DNA from: Erythrobacter sp.
GTDB taxonomy: Bacteria > Pseudomonadota > Alphaproteobacteria > Sphingomonadales > Sphingomonadaceae
DNA length: 15,606 nucleotides
Reading direction: 5' to 3'
Assembly (NCBI GenBank): GCA_002695185.1
Contig: NZOF01000207.1
Coordinates: 2,634 to 18,239 of the forward strand
Part shown: piece after piece, positions 6,610 through 13,368 of the stretch
How the letters are laid out: every line of letters begins with the position of its first letter
Numbering within the stretch: the first letter of the stretch is position 1
The notes under the pieces: generated by a model
The model's database searches: none
What the model was told of the DNA's origin: nothing
The model's input: the letters and a program-made list of their open reading frames with translations, nothing else
Position numbers and translations under genes: made by a program

Positions 6610-7721
6610 CCGGCATGCTCGCACGATACGAAAAGCTGGTGGCGGCGGGCGAATTGCGCACCGATCCCGACCAGCGGCGCGCGGCGCAGCGGCTGGACCG
6701 CCTACAAAAGGATCTGGAAGCCGAAAGCTCGGGCGGATTGCTCAGCCAGCTGTTCCGGCCCAAGAAGACGCGGCCTCAGGGCGTTTACATGTGGGGCGGC
6801 GTGGGGCGCGGCAAATCCATGCTGATGGATCTGTTCGTCGAAACGCTCGGCATCACCGAAAAGCGCCGCGCCCATTTTCACGAGTTCATGCTCGAAGTGG
6901 ATCGCCTGATCCGGGACGAGCGCAAGAAGGAAGCCGGCGATCCGATCGCACCGGTGGCCGCACGGCTGGCCGCCGATGTGCGCTGCCTGGCTTTTGACGA
7001 GATGGTGGTGAACAACACTGCCGATGCGGCGATCATGGCCAGGCTGTTCACCGCGCTTATTTGCGATCAGGGCGTGACGGTAGTGACTACCAGCAACCGC
7101 CCGCCCGCCGATCTTTACAAGGACGGGCTGAACCGTTCGCTCTTCCTGCCTTTCATCGATCTGGTGCAGGCGGAACTGGACGTCGTGCCGCTGAACGGTC
7201 CGACCGATTACCGGCGCGACCGGTTGGGCGATATCGACAGCTGGCATACCCCTTTGGGCGACGAGGCAACCGCGCAGGTTCGCGAGGCCTTCTTCCGCCT
7301 GACCGACTATGCACCCGAAGATGCGGCCAATGTGCCCAGCGGCGAAATCGATCTGGGCGGCGGGCGCAGCCTCCATGCCCCCAAAAGCCTCAAGGGTGTC
7401 GGCGTATTCAGCTTCAAGCGGCTATGCGGCGAAAATCGCGGCGCGGCGGATTATCTCGCCCTCGCCCACGCTTTCCACTCGGTTATCGTCGTCGGCATTC
7501 CGCGCCTGTCGCCGGAAAACCGCAATGAGGCGATCCGCTTCACCAAGCTGGTCGACGCGCTGTACGAAAACAGCGTGAAGCTCTTCGCCACCGCTGCGGC
7601 CGAGCCCGAAGATCTCTACACCTCGGGCGACGGGGCCTTCGAATTCGAACGCACCGTCAGCCGGTTGAAGGAAATGCAGAGCGAAGACTATATGGCCCGT
7701 GGCCACGGCGTCTCCGCTTAG
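6606..7721 (+). CDS. zapE: Cell division/mitochondrial AFG1-family ATPase ZapE
   Basis: This 371-residue P-loop ATPase matches the AFG1/LACE1/ZapE family. In E. coli ZapE acts at the division ring under stress, and in mitochondria AFG1 helps turn over respiratory-chain subunits. The Walker A motif is GGVGRGKS (64-71), directly after the family signature GVYMW. The Walker B motif is CLAFDE (127-132). The helix HFHEFMLEVDR (90-100) and the segment TTSNRPPADLYKDGLNR with FLPFI are diagnostic. After Walker B the usual QVTDIADA reads VVNNTADA, a conservative change that keeps the ADA. The start ATG 6606 overlaps the thioesterase stop by 4 bases. The C-terminal stop overlaps the stop of the ATPase on the opposite strand. 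From memory, this family is often found beside TCA-cycle genes in alphaproteobacteria, which fits its place behind sdhB. Confidence 0.93.
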   Translation: MTGMLARYEKLVAAGELRTDPDQRRAAQRLDRLQKDLEAESSGGLLSQLFRPKKTRPQGVYMWGGVGRGKSMLMDLFVETLGITEKRRAHFHEFMLEVDRLIRDERKKEAGDPIAPVAARLAADVRCLAFDEMVVNNTADAAIMARLFTALICDQGVTVVTTSNRPPADLYKDGLNRSLFLPFIDLVQAELDVVPLNGPTDYRRDRLGDIDSWHTPLGDEATAQVREAFFRLTDYAPEDAANVPSGEIDLGGGRSLHAPKSLKGVGVFSFKRLCGENRGAADYLALAHAFHSVIVVGIPRLSPENRNEAIRFTKLVDALYENSVKLFATAAAEPEDLYTSGDGAFEFERTVSRLKEMQSEDYMARGHGVSA

Positions 7722-8917
7722 GCAGCGTCGCGGTCGCGCGCGGCATTGTTCTCGAAATAGTTGATCATCATGGTCAGGACCTGCCGCAGGGTACGCTCCT
7801 GATCGTCGAGCCGCGCTTCGAGCGATGCCAGCCTCTGCACCGTGTCCGAATCGGTAGCGGCGGTGGGCATACCCTTCGCCACCTGCGCTAGTTCCTCGCG
7901 CAGCGATGAAATCTCGTTGTCGCGCTCGTAAAAAGCCCGTTCGATCGCTTCGACCTGCGCGTCGAGCAGGGCGCTGCTGTCAGGCGATTCGTGCTGCTGC
8001 GGCTGGTCTTGCTGCATTTCGCATTCCTGTGCGGGCTCGGCGCGGCGGTAGGCTTGCGAATCCTCGGAGACGAGGTTCATGCCGCCGGCAGGCGGGGTTT
8101 CTGCGACCCGGCCGTTGATTTCATCGAGCACCACGCGCAGCGTGTCCTCGGCAATCACCTCGCGCTGTTCCATCGCGCCTTTCATCAGCACGCGCGACAT
8201 GATGCGGTTGACCAAGCGCGGAATACCCCGGCTCTCCCGATGGATCAGCCGCCACACATCGCCCTGAAAGCGCGGACAAAGCTTGTAACCGACATGTTCG
8301 AGCCGGTGCATGACGTATGGTTCGATCTCGTCGGGCTGCATCGCTTCGAGATGATGGGTCGCGATCACGCGCTGGCGCAATTGTTCGAGCTGGTCCCATT
8401 CGGTCAGCAACTGGCGGAATTCCGGCTGGCCGAGCAGCAGCATCTGCAACAGCGGCTGCGCGCCCAGGTGGAAATTGGACAGCATGCGCAATTCTTCGAG
8501 CGCACCCACGGTCAGGTTCTGCGCTTCGTCCACCACCAGCAGCACCTTGCGCCCGGCACGGGCTTCGTCCTGCAGGAAGTTTTCGATCTCGGCGAGCGCG
8601 CTGGCCTTGTCCGAACTATCGACCTGGAGGCCGAAGCTGTGCGCGGCCATGCCGATCATCTCGTCACTGCCCAGCGCGCTGGTCACCACTTCGCCGACGG
8701 TCACGCTGTTCCAGTCGAGCCGGTTGCGCAGATGGCCCACCAGCGTCGATTTGCCCGCGCCCACCTCGCCGGTGATCACGATGAAGCCTTCGCCCTGGCT
8801 CAGGCCATAGCCCAGATAGCTCAGCGCCTTCTTGTGCGTCGCGCTTTCGAAATAGAACGACGGATCGGGCGTAAGCTGGAATGGCCGCTCACTGAAACCG
8901 TAGAAATCCTCGTACAT
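7718..8917 (-). CDS. XrtA/PEP-CTERM locus-associated ExeA-like ATPase
   Basis: This 399-residue protein belongs to the ExeA/GspA-like AAA ATPases of the subgroup tied to exosortase A loci (the putative secretion ATPase described as TIGR03015). The N-terminus MYEDFYGFSERPFQLTPDP is typical. The Walker A motif is GEVGAGKST (50-58), Walker B is LLVVDE (126-131) followed by AQNL, and the sensor-like GQPEFR lies at 163-168. After about residue 275 there is a Gln/Glu-rich linker. An alpha-helical, heptad-like tail (about 300-390) follows, with VEAIERAFYERDNEISSLREE-like spacing that looks like coiled coil. There is no membrane segment, so it is probably cytoplasmic, coupled to polysaccharide or protein export at the envelope. 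The gene follows the decarboxylase by 72 bases on the same strand. Its stop overlaps that of zapE by 4 bases. Confidence 0.87.
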   Translation of the reverse strand: MYEDFYGFSERPFQLTPDPSFYFESATHKKALSYLGYGLSQGEGFIVITGEVGAGKSTLVGHLRNRLDWNSVTVGEVVTSALGSDEMIGMAAHSFGLQVDSSDKASALAEIENFLQDEARAGRKVLLVVDEAQNLTVGALEELRMLSNFHLGAQPLLQMLLLGQPEFRQLLTEWDQLEQLRQRVIATHHLEAMQPDEIEPYVMHRLEHVGYKLCPRFQGDVWRLIHRESRGIPRLVNRIMSRVLMKGAMEQREVIAEDTLRVVLDEINGRVAETPPAGGMNLVSEDSQAYRRAEPAQECEMQQDQPQQHESPDSSALLDAQVEAIERAFYERDNEISSLREELAQVAKGMPTAATDSDTVQRLASLEARLDDQERTLRQVLTMMINYFENNAARDRDAA

Positions 8918-8938
8918 CTTTGCCCTGCAAATCCTCTT

Positions 8939-8990
8939 GGTGCACCCCTGCTCTAGAGACCAGATATGCCTAAAAGGTTGATAGAAACCT
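8939..8990. repeat. Palindromes and small hairpin between decarboxylase and ATPase
   Basis: The 72-base gap (8918-8989) holds two 8-base palindromes, GGTGCACC (8939-8946) and CTCTAGAG (8951-8958), spaced 4 bases apart. A third element, AGGTT (8975-8979) with AACCT (8986-8990), can form a 5-base-pair hairpin at the decarboxylase stop. On the minus strand it is followed by a TTT run. Together they could be an operator plus a weak attenuator before the ATPase gene. Each element is too short to rule out chance. Confidence 0.25.
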
Positions 8991-10216
8991 CACACCAGCA
9001 TTTCTTCCGCCGGACCCTGTGCGAGGAAGGCCGATGGAGAAGCGCTGGCACCATAGGCACCGGCGCAGAACACCGCCACCAGATCGCCCACATCGGCATG
9101 GGGCAGACGCGCCTTATCCGCGAGCCGGTCCAGCGGGGTGCACAGACAACCCACGACATTCGCCTCCTCGCTCGGCTCGGCCATGAATTGGCCGGCAATC
9201 GCCAGCGGATAATTACGGCGCACGACCGTTCCGAAATTGCCCGAGGCGGCGAGTTGGTGGTGAAGGCCGCCATCGGTCACGAGGTAAGTCTCGCCATGGC
9301 TGATCTTCCGGTCCACGATCCGGGTGAGATACACTCCCGCCTCGCCGACGATGTACCGGCCGAGTTCGATGAACAGTTCCGCATTTACAAGCGTTTGCGG
9401 AAGTTTTTGAAACTTGTCCTCAAGTTCTTGGCCGACTTTGCGGACGTCCAGCGGCGTATCGCCGTTGAAATAGGGAATACCGAAACCGCCGCCCATGTTG
9501 AGCTTGGGAAGATCGACCCCGGCCTCGCTGGCCAGACGGTCGGCAAGGTCCAGCACATTGGCCTGCGTCTCGATCAGCGCATCGGCATCCAGCGCCTGGC
9601 TGCCGGTGAAGATATGCAGCCCGCGCCACTCGCAGCCCGCAGCGATAATCTCGCGGGCAAGCGCGGGCACTCGCTCGGCATCGACGCCGAAGGGTTTCGC
9701 CCCGCCGCCCATCTTCATGCCCGAACCCTTGAGTTCGAAATCAGGATTGACCCGAATGGCGAGACGCGGCGTCTTTCCCACCCCCTCCGCGATTGTCAGC
9801 GCGCGGCGCGCCTCGTTCTCGCTCTCCAGGTTCAGCGTAACCCCGGCTTCCACCGCGGCTTGCAATTCCTCATCACGCTTGCCCGGCCCGGCAAAGCTGA
9901 CGCGGCTTCCGTCCACGCCCAATGCCTGCACCATGTCGAGTTCGCCGCCGGATGCGATATCCAACCCGTCGACCAACCCCGCGACGTGGCTCAACAAAGG
10001 GGCAAAGCTGTTGGCCTTGATCGCGTAATTGATCTTCAGCCGGTCGGGCATGGCCGATCGCAGCAGGGCGATGCGCTCCTCGATCATGGATCGCGAATAG
10101 ACGAACAGGGGCGTGCGGCCCGCTTCTGCCACCAGATCGCTGGCGTTGCGGCCCGAAATCGCGAGTTCTCCGTCAATGGCTTCGAAGCCTGCGGGAATGG
10201 GGCCTAGCGGCTTCAT
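8990..10216 (-). CDS. PLP-dependent decarboxylase, exosortase A system-associated
   Basis: This 408-residue protein is a fold-type III (alanine racemase/ornithine-diaminopimelate decarboxylase-like) enzyme of the subfamily found at exosortase A loci. PLP should bind K67 in NYAIKAN. The phosphate-binding loop is GGGFG (242-246), the substrate/PLP region is ELGRYIVG (284-291), and the active-site Cys is C359 in CTPLD. The domain order is TIM barrel (roughly 35-290) then beta-barrel. The length is normal. The start ATG 10216 overlaps the ligase stop by 4 bases (ATGA), and AGGAG lies 8 bases upstream (complement of 10225-10229), so initiation is well supported. With the ligase and carrier protein it probably makes or modifies an acyl or amino-acyl group loaded on the carrier. 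The actual substrate is unknown. A lysA-type diaminopimelate decarboxylase is the alternative, but the context argues against it. Confidence 0.88.
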   Translation of the reverse strand: MKPLGPIPAGFEAIDGELAISGRNASDLVAEAGRTPLFVYSRSMIEERIALLRSAMPDRLKINYAIKANSFAPLLSHVAGLVDGLDIASGGELDMVQALGVDGSRVSFAGPGKRDEELQAAVEAGVTLNLESENEARRALTIAEGVGKTPRLAIRVNPDFELKGSGMKMGGGAKPFGVDAERVPALAREIIAAGCEWRGLHIFTGSQALDADALIETQANVLDLADRLASEAGVDLPKLNMGGGFGIPYFNGDTPLDVRKVGQELEDKFQKLPQTLVNAELFIELGRYIVGEAGVYLTRIVDRKISHGETYLVTDGGLHHQLAASGNFGTVVRRNYPLAIAGQFMAEPSEEANVVGCLCTPLDRLADKARLPHADVGDLVAVFCAGAYGASASPSAFLAQGPAEEMLV

Positions 10217-11742
10217 GCGGCGATCTCCTGCGCCAGAGCGGTGCGGTCGATCTTGCCATTGGGGTTCAGCGGCATGTGCGCGCGCCAGTGGATGCGGTGC
10301 GGTTGCATGAAATTGGGCAGTTCCTTTGCGAGCGCCTTGGGCAGCAGGTCTTCGGCGTCGGGCACATCGGCCGCGGCCCGGACGACCAGATGGATCGCCT
10401 GCCCCAACCGCTGGTCGGCAACGCCCAGCGCCACCGCTTCCGCCACCAGCCCCGTGGCGAGCGCCGCGCTTTCGATTTCCTGGGGGCTGATGCGGTTGCC
10501 GCTGCTCTTGATCATCGCATCGCGGCGGCCGACGAAATAGAGCAAGCCGTTCTCATCGCGCATCACCCGGTCACCCGACCAGACGGCGAGCCCGCCATAG
10601 TGCGATGCCTCGGGCGCTGGCCGGAACCGCTCCGCCGTCCGCTCGGCATCCTGCCAATAACCTTGCGCCACCAGCGGGCCGCAATGGACCAGCTCGCCTT
10701 CCTCACCCGCACCGCAAAGGTCCCCATCGTCATTGACGACGAGGATTTCGGCGAATGGAATGGCCCGCCCCATGGATGTGGGATGATCCGCCACCAGCGC
10801 CGGATCCAGATAGGTCGAGCGGAACGCCTCGGTCAGTCCATACATAGGAAACATCTTTGTTTCCGGTAGGATATTCCGCAAAGTCGAGATTATCTCTGAA
10901 GTCAGCGCACCGCCGCTATTGGTCACGCGCCGCAGCGACGCCACCGCGTCTTCCGGCCAATCCACCTCGGTCAGCTGCACCCACAGGGGCGGGACTGCCG
11001 CCAGTGTCGTAATGCCGTGGCGGGCGCAGGCCTTTGGGACATCGCGCGGGAAAAGATAGTCGAGCGGCACCACAGATCCGCCCGCATACCAGCTGGAAAG
11101 CAGCTGGCTCTGCCCGTAATCGAAGCTCAGCGGCAGCACGGCCAGTGTCACATCGTCAGCTGCCAGCCCAAGATAATGCGCCACCGAAACGGCGCCCAGC
11201 CACATATTGGCGTGGCTTAGCATGACGCCCTTCGGTTTGCCGGTCGAACCGCTGGTATAGAGAATGGCGGCAAGATCATCCGGATCATGCGCGGATGGCG
11301 CAAGCTCCAGCCCTGCTTCCTCGGCCGACGACCAGGCGCTCTCCTCGTCCATAGTCTCGCAACCACCCGCAAGGTCCTGTTCCTCGAAAGTGGCAATCCG
11401 CGCTTTCGTGCCGATCAGCAGCTTTGCGCCGCTATCGCCCAAGATATGCGCGACCTGCGCACGTTTGAGCAGTGGATTTACAGGAACGTGGACCATCCCG
11501 GCCCGCGCCGCGGCAAGCGGCAGCAGGCAGGTCAGTTCGCCCTTGGCCGCCCAGCTTGCCACCCGGTCGCCCTTCGCCAGCTTCTCATCCAGCCAGCCCG
11601 CAAATAGCGCCACCCGCCCGGCCAGATCGGCATGGCTGAGCGTGCGACCCTTCAGCACCAGCGCAGGCGCATCGCGCGCGCCGCGCTCTGCCAAATGGTC
11701 CAGCGGCTTGGGCCGGTCGTCTAGGTCTGGGATATCGGACAT
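10213..11742 (-). CDS. AMP-forming acyl-CoA ligase, exosortase A system-associated
   Basis: This 509-residue protein belongs to the ANL superfamily of adenylating enzymes, which activate a carboxylic or amino acid as an acyl-AMP and transfer it to CoA or a carrier-protein thiol. The P-loop is YTSGSTGKPKG (162-172). The A5 motif is YGLTEA (301-306), SGD with D391 binds the ribose, the hinge region GRRDAMIKSSGNRISPQE runs 405-422, and the catalytic Lys is K497 in NPNGKIDR. All core residues are present, so the enzyme should be active. The frame is open back to 12012, but that part is antisense to the carrier-protein gene. ATG 11742 (MSDIPDL) gives the usual length. It is the first gene of the minus-strand run with the decarboxylase (4-base overlap) and ATPase, and is divergent from the carrier protein. 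The likely partner is that carrier protein (inference). Confidence 0.88.
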   Translation of the reverse strand: MSDIPDLDDRPKPLDHLAERGARDAPALVLKGRTLSHADLAGRVALFAGWLDEKLAKGDRVASWAAKGELTCLLPLAAARAGMVHVPVNPLLKRAQVAHILGDSGAKLLIGTKARIATFEEQDLAGGCETMDEESAWSSAEEAGLELAPSAHDPDDLAAILYTSGSTGKPKGVMLSHANMWLGAVSVAHYLGLAADDVTLAVLPLSFDYGQSQLLSSWYAGGSVVPLDYLFPRDVPKACARHGITTLAAVPPLWVQLTEVDWPEDAVASLRRVTNSGGALTSEIISTLRNILPETKMFPMYGLTEAFRSTYLDPALVADHPTSMGRAIPFAEILVVNDDGDLCGAGEEGELVHCGPLVAQGYWQDAERTAERFRPAPEASHYGGLAVWSGDRVMRDENGLLYFVGRRDAMIKSSGNRISPQEIESAALATGLVAEAVALGVADQRLGQAIHLVVRAAADVPDAEDLLPKALAKELPNFMQPHRIHWRAHMPLNPNGKIDRTALAQEIAA

Positions 11743-11799
11743 TGCGCGCCCGCTATCTCTCTTACGCTGGCCGAGCGCAAGTAGCCCTTCTGCGCTCCC

Positions 11800-11828
11800 T
11801 TGCACACGATTGCACGCGCAGCTAAGGG
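11800..11828 (+). promoter_or_regulatory. Tandem 10-bp repeat and candidate promoter for the carrier protein gene
   Basis: TTGCACACGA (11800-11809) and TTGCACGCGC (11810-11819) are adjacent imperfect direct repeats with a period of one helical turn. The first TTGCAC could be a -35, with TAAGGG (11823-11828) 17 bases later as a weak -10. The element lies in the 123-base divergent region between the ligase (start 11742) and the carrier gene (start 11866). It could therefore be a regulator site acting on both. No sigma-54 type GG-N10-GC promoter was evident to me here. Confidence 0.35.
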
Positions 11829-11865
11829 CATGCCCGCCTAGGAGCTTGGGAAACCCGCCAGACAT

Positions 11866-12168
11866 ATGACCTCTCAGACTGCCACAGCCGATCCGACCGG
11901 CCCGAGCCGGAACGAGATCGACACACAGTTGCGTGCCATTCTGGTCGATGTGCTCGCGCTCGATGCGGCGCGCGTTGCCGATTTCGACGCGGAAACCGGC
12001 CTGTTCGGCCATCTGCCCGAACTGGATTCGATGGCTGTCGCCACGCTCTTCACCGAAATGGAAGACCGGCTCGGCTTCGTGATCGAGGACGAGGACGTCG
12101 ATGGCGAAATGCTGGAAACCTATGGCGGATTGCTGGCCTTTTCCGAAGCCAAGGCCGTCGAAGCCTAG
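11866..12168 (+). CDS. Acyl carrier protein of the exosortase A set
   Basis: This 100-residue acidic protein is a phosphopantetheine-binding carrier. The attachment site is LPELDSMAV with S55, placed at the start of helix 2 as in acyl and peptidyl carrier proteins. The acidic run IEDEDVDGEM follows in the helix 3 region. The N-terminus is about 15 residues longer than that of fatty-acid ACP. ATG 11866 is the only possible start upstream of the domain, because an in-frame TAG lies at 11839. No Shine-Dalgarno sequence is seen at a normal distance (an AGGAG is 21 bases away), so translation may be weak or the transcript short-leadered. It is divergent from the AMP-forming ligase, which probably loads it. 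It ends 3 bases from the stop of the opposite-strand methyltransferase. The thioester it carries is not known. Confidence 0.87.
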   Translation: MTSQTATADPTGPSRNEIDTQLRAILVDVLALDAARVADFDAETGLFGHLPELDSMAVATLFTEMEDRLGFVIEDEDVDGEMLETYGGLLAFSEAKAVEA

Positions 12169-12171
12169 GCG

Positions 12172-13368
12172 TCAGCGGGTGAAATAGCTGGTCAGCTCGA
12201 CATGGGTCGACCAGCGGAACTGGCCCACCGGGCGCAGTTTTTCGAGGCGGAAGCCCGCATCCACCAGAGTTTTCGCATCGCGCGCCCAGCTTGATGGGTT
12301 GCAGCTGATATAGGCCACGCGGCTCGCACTGCTCTGCGCGATCTGCGCCACCTGTTCGCGCGCACCGGCGCGGGGCGGATCGAGCAGGATGGCGCCGAAG
12401 CGCGAGCTTTCCTCTACCGTCAGCGGGTTGCGGAACAGGTCGCGGTGCAGCGTGTGCACGGGAATGCCGCGCGCATTGGCCGCGCTCTTGCACGCGAAGA
12501 AAGCATCGCGCGCCGCCTCTACCGCCAGCGCCTTGGCCGGGTTCGCCAGCGAGAAGGCAAAGGTGCCCAGCCCGGCGAACAGATCGGCAACCGTCGCCGC
12601 GCCTTCGAGAAAGGCCTTCGCGTCTTCCACCAGCACCTGCTCCCCCTCGGCCGTAGGCTGAAGGAAGGCATTGGCCGGCAGGCCGACCGGGACATTGCCC
12701 AGAGTGATCGTCGCCGGTTCAGGCTCCCACACCGTCTCGACGCCATAGCCCTGATCGACGGCAAGCCGCGCCAGCTCATGCTCGCGCGCGAAATCTAGCA
12801 GTGCCTCGGTCGCCGCCAGCCCTTCGGCGACAAAGCCTTTCAGCAGGCAGTCCACGCCGCGATCGGCCAGCGTCAGCGAGATATCGACCGGCCCCTTGCC
12901 CGCATGTGCGGCGATCAGCTTGCGCAAGGGTGCGACCAGCGCGAACAGGCGCGGGTCGAGAATATGGCATTCGCGCATGTCGACGATGCGATTGCTGCGC
13001 CCTTCCCTGAAACCCAGCACCGCACCCTTGGCAGTGGACAGGGCATGAAGGCTGGCCCGGCGGCGCGAACGTGGGGGCGAAAGATGGGTCGGCAGCAATT
13101 CGCCCACCGCAATGTCCTGCGATTGCGCGGCAAAGGCGACCCTTTCGGTGACGAACTGGCGCAGCGCCTCGTCATCGGCATGCTGAAGCTGGCAGCCGCC
13201 GCAAGTGCCGAAATGGCGGCAGGGGGGCGTCTGGTGATGCGGCCCCGGCTCGATCGTGCCGCTCGCATCGATCCGGTCGCCGGTGACGGCCCCGGCGATA
13301 TGCCGCCCGCTCTCGGTAACGCCATCGCCCTTCGCGGCGATGCGCAGGACGGTTTCCATCTCGCTCAC
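12172..13368 (-). CDS. TrmA/RlmD-type RNA (uracil-5-)-methyltransferase
   Basis: This 398-residue class I SAM-dependent enzyme should methylate C5 of a uridine in rRNA or tRNA. A [4Fe-4S] cluster is expected from C50, C56, C59 (CRHFGTCGGC) and C134 (MRECHIL), as in RlmD. The SAM motif is LFAGLGTFAF (263-272), the catalytic-loop motif is LDPPRAG (329-335), the nucleophile is C356 in ISCNPSSWARD, and the general base is probably E391 in HVELTSYF. The TRAM domain at the N-terminus is short (about residues 1-40). The start is the GTG at 13368, which overlaps the upstream stop (GTGA) and has GGAGG 7 bases before it. ATG 13359 (METVLRIA) is the alternative but lacks such a site. Whether the target is 23S rRNA or tRNA cannot be decided from sequence. 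Confidence 0.88.
   Translation of the reverse strand: MSEMETVLRIAAKGDGVTESGRHIAGAVTGDRIDASGTIEPGPHHQTPPCRHFGTCGGCQLQHADDEALRQFVTERVAFAAQSQDIAVGELLPTHLSPPRSRRRASLHALSTAKGAVLGFREGRSNRIVDMRECHILDPRLFALVAPLRKLIAAHAGKGPVDISLTLADRGVDCLLKGFVAEGLAATEALLDFAREHELARLAVDQGYGVETVWEPEPATITLGNVPVGLPANAFLQPTAEGEQVLVEDAKAFLEGAATVADLFAGLGTFAFSLANPAKALAVEAARDAFFACKSAANARGIPVHTLHRDLFRNPLTVEESSRFGAILLDPPRAGAREQVAQIAQSSASRVAYISCNPSSWARDAKTLVDAGFRLEKLRPVGQFRWSTHVELTSYFTR

Noticed and set aside
7991..8956. 321-residue open frame antisense to the ATPase (plus strand)
   Set aside because: The composition is that of a shadow frame, there is no domain, and the ATPase is well supported on the other strand.
8918..8989. 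Sigma-54 promoter before the ATPase gene
   Set aside because: A TTTGC is present, but the GG that should lie 10 bases before its GC is CC.
8966..10207. 413-residue open frame antisense to the decarboxylase (plus strand)
   Set aside because: The opposite strand carries complete PLP-enzyme motifs. This frame shows no recognisable domain and is His/Gln/Arg-rich, as expected for a complement of GC-biased codons.
11743..12012. Upstream extension of the acyl-CoA ligase frame (minus strand)
   Set aside because: It is antisense to the carrier protein gene, and the ligase already has full family length from ATG 11742.
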